Positions 42,104 to 49,064 of a DNA stretch of 64,000 nt are shown here, one piece after another. The notes below the pieces were generated by a model. It had not been told where the DNA came from, made no database searches, and saw only the letters and a list, made by a program, of their open reading frames with translations. Both the position numbers and the translations under genes were made by a program. Position 1 is the stretch's first letter, and the number at the start of each line of letters is the position of its first letter. Source of the stretch: Magnetospirillum sp902729445 (lineage in GTDB: Bacteria; Pseudomonadota; Alphaproteobacteria; Rhodospirillales; Magnetospirillaceae); NCBI RefSeq assembly GCF_902729445.1, contig NZ_CACVCE010000067.1:1-64000 (forward strand). The letters run 5' to 3'.

Positions 42104-42274
42104 ATGGCATTCCGGCCAGCAAGAACGTCAAGCGGTTCCGCACCGAATGAGGGCCGCAAGTTTCCACCGCTGGGCACGGATGCGCCACTCAGGAACGAAC
42201 CTCCCGTACAGCTTTCCTTTGACGATCAACGTGTGATTTGGTCTTCTCCCGTCCCAACGGAGGACCGAGAGTGA
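42104..42274 (+). CDS. Possible small protein (56 aa) coupled to the DUF488 gene
   Basis: An ATG at 42104 opens a 56-codon frame that begins MAFRPARTSSGSAPNEG and ends at a TGA overlapping the GTG start of the DUF488 gene (GTGA, 42271-42274). The overlap is the main support. Against it, the frame is short, no good binding site is visible and no family is recognised; the middle (PPVQLSFDDQRVIW) could form a small strand-helix unit. It may only be an open frame by chance. Confidence 0.3.
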   Translation: MAFRPARTSSGSAPNEGRKFPPLGTDAPLRNEPPVQLSFDDQRVIWSSPVPTEDRE

Positions 42275-42768
42275 CAATCGTAAGGACCATCGGCTACGAG
42301 GGGGCAGCTCTAACTGACTTCCTCGCCACGCTTGAGACGGCTGGGGTAACTGTTGTTGCCGACATCCGGGAACTTCCTGTATCGCGCCGCAAGGGTTTCT
42401 CCAAGTCTGCACTGGCTAAGGCACTTGATGATAGGGGTATAGGATACGTCCATCTCCCCTCACTCGGAGATCCCAAGGAGGGCCGGGAGGCGGCCCGGGA
42501 TGGGCGGATGGAGGACTTTCACAAGGTATTCTCCACCCACCTAAACACCCCCAACGCCCAAGAAGGGTTGGCCTCACTCGCCAGTCTCGCGTCGTCTAAG
42601 TCGGTGTGCCTACTGTGTTACGAGCGTAATCCCGCACATTGTCACAGATCATTGGTTGTTAAAGCGCTGTCTGGTATTCTTCCCATCAAGGTTCAGAACC
42701 TGGGGGTTAGGGATGGCATTGGCGACGCCAGAGAAGCAGGGGCGGGAAAGGGCGCTGGTTCTCGTTAA
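42271..42768 (+). CDS. DUF488-family protein
   Basis: The 165-residue protein has the DUF488 hallmarks: RTIGYEGAALTDFL at the N-terminus, VVADIRELPVSRRKGFSK, YVHLPSLGDP, and CLLCYERNPAHCHRSLVV with two cysteines and a histidine. DUF488 proteins are uncharacterised and often sit in mobile or defence-type neighbourhoods. I start at GTG 42271, which has GGAGG 7 nt upstream; the frame is open to 42238 but without support. Its last 56 bp overlap the next gene, so the two are translated together. The C-terminal 15 residues (GDAREAGAGKGAGSR) read like overlap-driven sequence. Confidence 0.88.
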   Translation: MTIVRTIGYEGAALTDFLATLETAGVTVVADIRELPVSRRKGFSKSALAKALDDRGIGYVHLPSLGDPKEGREAARDGRMEDFHKVFSTHLNTPNAQEGLASLASLASSKSVCLLCYERNPAHCHRSLVVKALSGILPIKVQNLGVRDGIGDAREAGAGKGAGSR

Positions 42769-43480
42769 GGCACTCCCACACGACAGCAAGGTAGGCGAGA
42801 CCGTGTGCTGCGCGGGAGTGACCGAGAAAAGGGAGTGGCGCCGTCAGTTTCCAATCAGGTTCCGTCATCTCAAGGAAAAGAAATTCAGTCGCTGGCAGTG
42901 GATTGAGTACCAGTGGAGAACCCCTGGCACCGATAAACGGTCTGAAAGTCGCCGCGTCCAGGAAGACTCCATCATTCCTGGCGATGTCCTGCCACTTAAC
43001 AAGAGAGCCGAGTTTCTGGACCCACTTGTTGTTGGATCAGTAGAGGTGGCCGTCCAGAGAGGGCAGTCGCTCGCCCTCATCCGCCCCCGAGACGTGCGGT
43101 TTGTCTGCCGAAAAAAGACTGTGGAAGAGATCGAAACCGAGCGCGCCAGCTTCGCAGCGGCAGCAAGTCAAAAGACTTTCTTCGACAAAGATCTGACCGC
43201 ACTCGACCCATGCCCTTATGATTTCAGGTTCAGGTACAAGACTGACGCAGGTTCGCACGACCATAGCTGTGCCGACTGGGAAACCGCCGTAATGTTTTGG
43301 AACTTCGAGAAGAGGTATGGAGAGGACGAAGCACTTCGCCTGATGTCAGGAACCTTTAACGACGAATACCCACGCAAAGGAATGGTCTTTGCGATGGGCA
43401 CCCACTCCCGCTGGCCTCAATCTTGGCTGCTAATCGGGGTTATCCGGCTGGACGTTCCGAAGCAGATGGCATTCCTGTGA
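42713..43480 (+). CDS. Unknown protein paired with DUF488 (island cargo)
   Basis: The 255-residue protein has no family name I can give. It opens with a strand-rich part (RALVLVKALPHDSKVGETVC, then CAGVTEKREWRRQFPIRFR) that recalls a widespread set of unnamed proteins starting K-LVKTYP-S-KYGE-VC-AG. A middle region follows (ALIRPRDVRFVCRKK). The C-terminal part has SHDHSCADWETAVMFWNFEK, with His, Cys and Asp that could bind metal, and ends FAMGTHSRWPQSWLLIGVIR. The overlap with DUF488 and shared base composition show that they travel as a unit. Function is unknown; nucleic-acid processing or defence is conjecture. An upstream frame to 42656 lies inside DUF488 and is not supported. Confidence 0.75.
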   Translation: MALATPEKQGRERALVLVKALPHDSKVGETVCCAGVTEKREWRRQFPIRFRHLKEKKFSRWQWIEYQWRTPGTDKRSESRRVQEDSIIPGDVLPLNKRAEFLDPLVVGSVEVAVQRGQSLALIRPRDVRFVCRKKTVEEIETERASFAAAASQKTFFDKDLTALDPCPYDFRFRYKTDAGSHDHSCADWETAVMFWNFEKRYGEDEALRLMSGTFNDEYPRKGMVFAMGTHSRWPQSWLLIGVIRLDVPKQMAFL

Positions 43481-43773
43481 TTTAGGTCGTGCACCCTCAC
43501 TTCCGCCGATCAGGCAGGCCCAGCGTCGGCTGGACAAGCTGCGGGCACTGGACTGCACGTCAGGTCCCATCGTTGGTTCCCGCATCTGTAGACTAGGCCT
43601 ATCTGTGTCCGGCTCAGCTCCGCCTTGTGCCCACACCTGCAGGCCGGCCTGATCACGCATTTATGCCGGGCAGTTTCTTCATCCAGGCGAAGGAACGTCT
43701 TCTTCGCCCGGCCAGTCCAACAACGCACAGAAACACACAGAAGGGACATCCACACACCGACTCCACACAGCAA
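43481..43773. other. Gene-poor right part of the island
   Basis: I see no intact gene in this stretch. On the minus strand a frame across about 43510-43690 reads a Cys-rich fragment (IRPACRCGHKAELSRTQIG, then YRCGNQRWDLTC) that looks like part of a zinc-ribbon protein which then runs out of register. It may be a decayed gene, but the evidence is thin. Confidence 0.35.
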
Positions 43774-43795
43774 GAAGGCCCCCGAAGGGGCCTTC
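43774..43795 (-). terminator. Hairpin after guaA
   Basis: A 9-bp stem (GAAGGCCCC with GGGGCCTTC) around a CGAA tetraloop lies 26 nt past the guaA stop. No T run follows on either strand, so it is a terminator-like structure rather than a textbook one. Confidence 0.5.
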
Positions 43796-43820
43796 CGAAA
43801 TCAGCTAACCACTTGAAAAA

Positions 43821-43901
43821 TCACTCCCACTCGATCGTCCCCGGCGGCTTGGACGTAATGTCATAGGTCACCCGGTTGATGCCCTTGACTTCGTTGATGA
43901 T
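43821..43901 (-). repeat. Island boundary repeat B within the guaA 3' end
   Basis: This copy pairs with 41924-42004 (73/81 identical). The final 30 bp, covering the last codons and stop, are identical and are the likely attachment core. Confidence 0.8.
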
Positions 43902-45374
43902 CCTGTTCGCCACGCGGCCGATGAAGGCCATGTCGAAGGGGTAGAAATCCGCGGTCATGCCGTCGGTCGAGGTCACCGCCCGGATGGCGCAGGCATAGTC
44001 GTACGAGCGCGAATCCCCCATCACGCCCACCGTGCGCACCGGCAGCAGAACCGTGAAGGCCTGCCAGATGGCATCGTACAGGCCGGCGGCGCGGATCTCT
44101 TCCAGATAGATCGCGTCGGCCTTCTTCAGGATGTCCAGCTTCTCGCGGGTGATCTCTTGCCCCGGGATGCGGATGGCCAGGCCCGGGCCGGGGAAGGGGT
44201 GGCGGCCGACCATGTCGTCGGGCAGGCCCAATTCGCGGCCCAAGGCCCGCACCTCGTCCTTGAACAATTCGCGCAAGGGCTCGACCAGCTTCATGTTCAT
44301 GCGCTCGGGCAGGCCGCCGACATTGTGGTGGCTCTTGATGGTGACGCTGGGGCCGCCGATCACGCTGACCGATTCGATGACATCCGGGTACAGCGTGCCC
44401 TGGGCCAGGAAGTCGGCGCCGCCGACCTTCTTGGCCTCGGCCTCGAACACGTCGATGAACAGGGCGCCGATGGTCTTGCGCTTGGCCTCGGGGTCGGTCA
44501 TGCCTGCCAGCCGGCCCAGGAACAGCTCGGACGCGTCGCAATGGACCAGATTGATGTTGAAGCGGTCGCGGAAGACGCTGACCACCTGTTCCGACTCGCC
44601 CAGCCGCATCAGGCCGTGATCGACATAGACGCAGGTCAGCTGGTCGCCGATGGCTTCGTGCAGCAGCGCCGCCACCACCGAGGAATCGACGCCGCCCGAC
44701 AGGCCGCAAATCACCCGGCCCTTGCCGACCTGATCGCGGATGCGGGCGATGGCCTGGGCCTTGAAGGCGGCCATGGTCCAATCGCCCGAGCAGCCGCAGA
44801 CGCCGTGGGTGAAGTTCTTCAGCAATTGGGCGCCGTGCGGGGTGTGCACCACCTCGGGGTGGAACTGCACGGCGTAGATGCGACGCTCGTCATTGGCGAT
44901 GGCGGCATAGGGCGCGCCGTCCGAGGTGCCGACCACACGGAAGCCCTCGGGCAAGCGGGTGACGCGGTCGCCGTGGCTCATCCACACCTGCTCGCGGCCG
45001 CCCTTGGCCCAAACCCCGGTGAACAAGGCGCAATCGCCGACGATATCGACATAGGCGCGGCCGAACTCGCGGTGGTCGCCCGGCTCGACCTTGCCGCCCA
45101 GCTGCTCGCACAGGGTCTGCTGGCCGTAGCAGATGCCCAGCACCGGCAGCTTGCTGTCGAACACCGCCTGGGGGGCCCGCGGGCTGCCGTCTTCCGTCAC
45201 CGAGGACGGCCCGCCCGACAGGATGATGCCCTTGGCGCCGAACGCCGCCAGGCTGTCGGCGGTGACCTTGTTGAACGGATGGATTTCGCAATAGACGCCG
45301 CTTTCGCGCACCCGCCGGGCGATCAGCTGGGTGACCTGGGAGCCGAAATCGAGGATCAGGATGCGGTCGGACAT
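43821..45374 (-). CDS. guaA: GMP synthase (glutamine-hydrolysing)
   Basis: GuaA converts XMP to GMP using glutamine and ATP. The 517-residue protein has a class I amidotransferase domain with ILDFGSQVTQLIARRVRE and nucleophile Cys in VLGICYGQQTLCEQLGG. An ATP-pyrophosphatase domain follows, with the P-loop CGLSGGVDSSVVAALL, then a dimerisation domain ending TSKPPGTIEWE. The start at 45374 (MSDRILILDFGSQ) is standard. Its last 81 bp are one of the two copies that bound the island, so the present C-terminus may have been supplied or rebuilt by the insertion; the reading frame is intact. Confidence 0.96.
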   Translation of the reverse strand: MSDRILILDFGSQVTQLIARRVRESGVYCEIHPFNKVTADSLAAFGAKGIILSGGPSSVTEDGSPRAPQAVFDSKLPVLGICYGQQTLCEQLGGKVEPGDHREFGRAYVDIVGDCALFTGVWAKGGREQVWMSHGDRVTRLPEGFRVVGTSDGAPYAAIANDERRIYAVQFHPEVVHTPHGAQLLKNFTHGVCGCSGDWTMAAFKAQAIARIRDQVGKGRVICGLSGGVDSSVVAALLHEAIGDQLTCVYVDHGLMRLGESEQVVSVFRDRFNINLVHCDASELFLGRLAGMTDPEAKRKTIGALFIDVFEAEAKKVGGADFLAQGTLYPDVIESVSVIGGPSVTIKSHHNVGGLPERMNMKLVEPLRELFKDEVRALGRELGLPDDMVGRHPFPGPGLAIRIPGQEITREKLDILKKADAIYLEEIRAAGLYDAIWQAFTVLLPVRTVGVMGDSRSYDYACAIRAVTSTDGMTADFYPFDMAFIGRVANRIINEVKGINRVTYDITSKPPGTIEWE

Positions 45375-45518
45375 GGCGCGCCTTGGGCGAAGGATTGGGA
45401 ATGGGCGGACTTTAGCGATGCGGCGGGGGCGGGGCAAGCACTTGCCGGAGGTCAAGGAGGCCGGCTCCAGCTTTCCCTAATGTTGCGGCCACCGATGGGG
45501 GCAGCAAGGACGGTTTTC

Positions 45519-45989
45519 ATGCGTGGATGGGTGGTGGCACTGACGGTGCTTTCGCTTTCGGCCTGCTATCAGGTTCAGGTCCCGGTGGTGGACAAGGGCG
45601 TCCGGGCGCCGGGTGTCGCCGACGGAACCTGGCGCCGCGACGACGGCACCGAAGTCGGGTTGAGCTGGGACGAGGCGGCCCAGGCCTACCGGGTCAGTGC
45701 CGGCGGCGTGGTTCGGCTGGCACCGGCCGCCAACGGGCTGTATGTGGCCGATTATCAGGCCGAGCGGCGCATCGTGCTGCTGCTGCGGGCCAGCCCGCGC
45801 GAACTGGTGTTCCTGGCTCCGCCCGAACCGGTCGAGAAGGGCCTGGCCGCTGTCCACGGCGCCGCCATCAAGGCCGGCCCGATCAAGCTGCTGAATGGTG
45901 ATGTCCAGGCGGTCGCCGCCACCTTGGGCGCCATGGCCGCCCGACCCGACCTGGCCGAGGCCGGTCGATTGACGCGGGTGGGGCCATAG
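45519..45989 (+). CDS. Putative lipoprotein, 156 aa
   Basis: I do not recognise a family. The protein starts MRGWVVALTVLSLSAC, a lipoprotein signal with the lipidated cysteine at residue 16. The mature part looks like a small beta-rich domain: DGTWRRDDGTEVGLSWDEAA, then VRLAPAANGLYVADY and RIVLLLRASPRELVFLAPPE. It would be anchored to a membrane facing the periplasm. It is divergent from guaA and convergent with tyrC, with a REP-like unit in the 59-bp gap between the two ends. Confidence 0.78.
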   Translation: MRGWVVALTVLSLSACYQVQVPVVDKGVRAPGVADGTWRRDDGTEVGLSWDEAAQAYRVSAGGVVRLAPAANGLYVADYQAERRIVLLLRASPRELVFLAPPEPVEKGLAAVHGAAIKAGPIKLLNGDVQAVAATLGAMAARPDLAEAGRLTRVGP

Positions 45990-46000
45990 TCACCACCTTC

Positions 46001-46046
46001 AAGCCCGGCGGCGCTTGAGCCGGCCCGGCACGGGCAGCGCCACGCG
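46001..46046 (+). repeat. REP-like unit between convergent gene ends
   Basis: This 46-bp unit (AAGCCCGGCGGCGCTTGAGC onward) differs from the units at 29715 and 29828 in only a few bases. It fills the space between the stops of the lipoprotein gene and tyrC, where it could fold into a bidirectional stop signal. Confidence 0.8.
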
Positions 46047-46048
46047 CA

Positions 46049-46933
46049 TCAAGCCTGCTTGGCGTCGACGATGGCGCGGCGGATGGCGCGGGTCTCGGTG
46101 AAGCGCTTTTCCAGCACCTCGCCCTCGCCCCAGCGGATGGCGCGCTGCAGGGCGGTCAGGTCCTCGGTGAAGCGCTGGATCATTTCCAGCACCGCTTCCT
46201 TGTTGGACAGGAAGATGTCGCGCCACATGATCGGGTCCGAGGCGGCGATGCGGGTGAAATCGCGAAAGCCCGAGGCCGAGAACTTGATCACTTCCTGCTG
46301 CAGATGGCCTTCCAGATCGTTGGCGGTGCCGACGATGGTATAGGCGATCAGGTGCGGCAGGTGCGAGGTGACGGCCAGCACCTGATCGTGGTGGCTGGGG
46401 TCCATGGTCTCGATCATCGAGCCCATGGCCGACCACAAATCGGCGACCTTGGCGACCGCCTTGTCGTCGGTGCCGGGCAACGGCGTCAGGATGCACCAGC
46501 GGCCCTCGAACAATTCGGCGAAGCCGGCGGCGGGGCCGGAATGTTCGGTGCCGGCGATGGGGTGGCCGGGGACGAAGTGAACGCCTTCCGGCAGGTTGGG
46601 GGTCAGGTCGCGGATCACCGCGATCTTGACCGAGCCGACGTCGCTGACGATGGTGCCGGCGGCGAGGTGCGGGCCGATGGCCCGGGCCACCGTCTCGACC
46701 GCGCCGACCGGCGTGCCGATCATCACCAGATCGGCGCCCGGGATCATTTCGGCCGGGTCGGTCGAGGCGGCATCGACGATGCCCAATTCAAGCGCGGTCC
46801 GGCAGGCCTGGTCCGAGCTGTCCAGGGTGACGATGCGTGCCGCCAGGCCATGCTTGCGCACCGCCCGGGCGATCGAGGAATTGATCAGCCCGATGCCGAC
46901 CAGGCAGATGGTATCGAACAGAGGCTGGCTCAT
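46049..46933 (-). CDS. tyrC: Prephenate/arogenate (cyclohexadienyl) dehydrogenase
   Basis: This enzyme makes 4-hydroxyphenylpyruvate or tyrosine from prephenate or arogenate with NAD. The 294-residue protein starts with a dinucleotide-binding fold, ICLVGIGLINSSIARAVRKH, and has MIGTPVGAVETVARAI and VSDVGSVKIAVIRDL. HFVPGHPIAGTEHSGPAAGF carries the catalytic histidine. The helical C-terminal domain has HHDQVLAVTSHLPHLIAYT. There is no ACT domain, as in TyrC. It follows hisC by 1 bp, in one operon with a chorismate mutase. Confidence 0.94.
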   Translation of the reverse strand: MSQPLFDTICLVGIGLINSSIARAVRKHGLAARIVTLDSSDQACRTALELGIVDAASTDPAEMIPGADLVMIGTPVGAVETVARAIGPHLAAGTIVSDVGSVKIAVIRDLTPNLPEGVHFVPGHPIAGTEHSGPAAGFAELFEGRWCILTPLPGTDDKAVAKVADLWSAMGSMIETMDPSHHDQVLAVTSHLPHLIAYTIVGTANDLEGHLQQEVIKFSASGFRDFTRIAASDPIMWRDIFLSNKEAVLEMIQRFTEDLTALQRAIRWGEGEVLEKRFTETRAIRRAIVDAKQA

Positions 46934-46934
46934 G

Positions 46935-48032
46935 TCATTTCCACCGGGTGGTAAACTCGGCCAGGGCGGCGATCACCGCCTGATTCTCCTCGCCGGAACC
47001 GATGGTGATGCGCAGCCAGTCGGGCAGGCCATAGCCGCCCATGGCCCGGGTGATGATGCCCTTGGCGCGCAGGAACGCATCGGCCGCCTGGGCGTTTCTG
47101 CCCTCGGCCAGCGGGAACTGGATCAGCACGAAATTGCACACCGACGGCGTCACCGGCAGGCCCAGGCCCTTGATCTCGGACAGCATCCACGGCAGCCAGT
47201 AATCGTTATGGCTGCGGCACAGCTCCATGTAGGGGCCGTCTTCCAGCGCCGCCAGGCCGGCTTCCAGCGCCGCCGAGCCGACATTGAAGGGGTTGCGCAC
47301 CCGGTTCAGCACGCCGGCGATGTCGGCCGGGCAATAGGCCCAGCCCAGGCGCAGGCCGCCCAGGGCGTAGATCTTCGAGAAGGTGCGGCACATCACGGTG
47401 TTGTTGCTGGCCTCGACCAGCTCGATCCCGGCGGAATAGTCGTTCCTGGACACGAACTCGGCATAGGCGGCGTCGATCACCAGCAAGATGTCGTCGCGCA
47501 AACCCTTGCGCAGGCGCTTGACCTCTTCGGCCGGCAGGTAGGTGCCGGTCGGGTTGTTGGGATTGGCCAGGAAGACGATCCGGGTCTTGGGCGTGACCGC
47601 CTTCAGCAGATTGTCGACATCGGCGTGCAGGTCGGTTTCCGGCGCGGTGACCGGGGTGGCGCCGCAGGCCTTGGCGGCGATGGCATACATCAGGAAGCCG
47701 TGCGCCGAATACAGCACCTCGTCGCCCGGGCCGGCATAGGCGCGGCACAGGATGCCCAGCAACTCGTCCGAGCCGGCGCCGCAGACGATGCGCTCGGCAT
47801 CGATGCCCCAACGGGCGGCCAGGGCCTTGCGAAGGGCGGTGGCGCCGCCGTCGGGATAGCGGTGGATTTCACCGGCCATCGCCTTCAACGCGGCGACCGC
47901 CTTGGGGCTTGGCCCCAGCGCGCCTTCGTTGGACGACAGCTTCATGATCCGCGAGACCCCCTCGATCGCCGATTCGCCGCCGACATAGGGGCGGATGTCC
48001 ATGATACCGGGGCGGGGAGTGGGAGCGGTCAT
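46935..48032 (-). CDS. hisC: Histidinol-phosphate/aromatic aminotransferase HisC
   Basis: The 365-residue PLP enzyme has IMKLSSNEGALGPSPKA at the N-terminus, CGAGSDELLGILCRAY for cofactor binding, VFLANPNNPTGTYLPAEE and LLVIDAAYAEFV. The Schiff-base Lys is in CRTFSKIYALGGLRLGW. The family is HisC, but its place between a chorismate mutase and tyrC, away from his genes, suggests that it also or mainly transaminates prephenate or aromatic keto acids. It is 1 bp from tyrC and 34 bp from the mutase gene. Confidence 0.93.
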   Translation of the reverse strand: MTAPTPRPGIMDIRPYVGGESAIEGVSRIMKLSSNEGALGPSPKAVAALKAMAGEIHRYPDGGATALRKALAARWGIDAERIVCGAGSDELLGILCRAYAGPGDEVLYSAHGFLMYAIAAKACGATPVTAPETDLHADVDNLLKAVTPKTRIVFLANPNNPTGTYLPAEEVKRLRKGLRDDILLVIDAAYAEFVSRNDYSAGIELVEASNNTVMCRTFSKIYALGGLRLGWAYCPADIAGVLNRVRNPFNVGSAALEAGLAALEDGPYMELCRSHNDYWLPWMLSEIKGLGLPVTPSVCNFVLIQFPLAEGRNAQAADAFLRAKGIITRAMGGYGLPDWLRITIGSGEENQAVIAALAEFTTRWK

Positions 48033-48066
48033 GACGGGAAACTCCTTGGGCGGATAAGGTGGCGGG

Positions 48067-48924
48067 TCAGGCGGACAGCGGCACGGGATAGCCGCCGATG
48101 ACGCGGGTCGAGCGGATGGTGCCGGTATTGGCCAGCACCAGGGCGATCAGGCGGGCATCGTTCTGGGCGACGAAGCCGCACACCTCGGCAAGATGCAGCC
48201 AGCGATCGTCGTCGCGGTGGCTGGCCAGCATCGACACGCATTCCAGCCCGATTCCGGCCTGCAGCGTGCGCAGCCGGTCGCGGCTGACGTCGGGCACCGT
48301 TTCGACCACCAGCAGGGTGCGGTCGTTGCCGGTTTCCTCGGGCTCGCTGGTGGCCAGCACGAAGGCGTGCAGGGGCTCGGGATGGTCGGGCGGAATCTCG
48401 GGCATCAGCATCGGCAGGCGGCCGATGACGCGCGGCGTGTTGCTCATCTCCGAGACCAGCGACAGCCACCAATCCTCGCCGCCGGCGGCTTCGGGGGCGG
48501 CGACCACCCCGACCGAGGCCCGGGCGTTGGCCACTTCGCGCACCACATGGCTGGACCCGGGCAGCACGTTGATCGGCCACACCACGCCGAAATGGTCGCG
48601 CGCCAGGTCGATATAGCCGGCGCCGCGCTCGGGCTGGGCCACGGCCACCGAGAAGGGCCGCTGCAGCCCGACCAGTGCGCCCATGATCTCGCGCCAGATG
48701 CGGACCAGGGCCGGGCGCGGGAAGGTGCCGGAATGGCGCCCGACCAGGCGGCGGATGATCTGGGCCTCGCGGCCGGGGCGCAGCGCGGCGCCCGGGGTGC
48801 CGGCCTTGGCCGCGGCGATGCGTCCGACCAGCGCCGCGCGCTCCATGACGAGGTCGTGCAGACGGTCGTCGATGGCGTCGATCTGTTGGCGCAAGGAATC
48901 GAGGGAAGCGGAATCGTCGGCCAT
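48067..48924 (-). CDS. Chorismate mutase (AroQ) with a degenerate prephenate-dehydratase-like region
   Basis: Residues 1-95 are an AroQ-class mutase: LDSLRQQIDAIDDRLHDLVM, then RAALVGRIAAAKAG and REAQIIRRLVGRH. They turn chorismate into prephenate. Residues 100-285 recall the PDT/ACT layout of P-proteins (HVVREVANARASVGVVAAPE and a tail VSMLASHRDDDRWLHLAEV like an ACT domain). I cannot find the Thr-Arg-Phe catalytic motif of dehydratases, so phenylalanine-branch activity is doubtful and the region may only be regulatory. First gene of the operon with hisC and tyrC. Confidence 0.82.
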   Translation of the reverse strand: MADDSASLDSLRQQIDAIDDRLHDLVMERAALVGRIAAAKAGTPGAALRPGREAQIIRRLVGRHSGTFPRPALVRIWREIMGALVGLQRPFSVAVAQPERGAGYIDLARDHFGVVWPINVLPGSSHVVREVANARASVGVVAAPEAAGGEDWWLSLVSEMSNTPRVIGRLPMLMPEIPPDHPEPLHAFVLATSEPEETGNDRTLLVVETVPDVSRDRLRTLQAGIGLECVSMLASHRDDDRWLHLAEVCGFVAQNDARLIALVLANTGTIRSTRVIGGYPVPLSA

Positions 48925-49064
48925 GGCTGATGCTGAAAAAGGGAAGGCGAAGCCGGATAGGTTTAGTGCGTCCCCCCCATGAAATCAAAGAAAACATTGA
49001 CAGTCAGGTCCCGCGTCCATAGCTAGACGTGTTCTTTCGTCTGATCCTGGTTTGCCCCGCGTCC

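Larger units (their letters stand above)
42005..43820. mobile_element. Small genomic island inserted at the 3' end of guaA
   Basis: The 1.8-kb interval lies between two 81-bp guaA-tail copies in direct orientation. The guaA 3' end is a known integration hotspot for site-specific elements. The island's genes have lower GC and different codon use (many AAG, TCG/TCC mixes, ATT, AGA/AGG) than the flanking DNA. No integrase, transposase or inverted terminal repeats are seen, so it is either a decayed element, a cargo remnant or one that moves with help supplied elsewhere. Cargo: a possible 56-aa frame, a DUF488 gene and an overlapping unknown gene. Confidence 0.75.

Noticed and set aside
42219..42247. 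TTGACG-N17-TCTTCT as the island promoter
   Set aside because: The -35 is good but the -10 is far from consensus, so I did not annotate it.
42128..42412. Minus-strand 94-codon frame at the left of the island
   Set aside because: It runs opposite the DUF488 gene and has no family features or binding site.
48925..49064. Possible SAM-II riboswitch ahead of metX
   Set aside because: SAM-II elements are common before metX in alphaproteobacteria, but I could not find the pseudoknot core (the GCTAAA-like block and its partner) in this gap.
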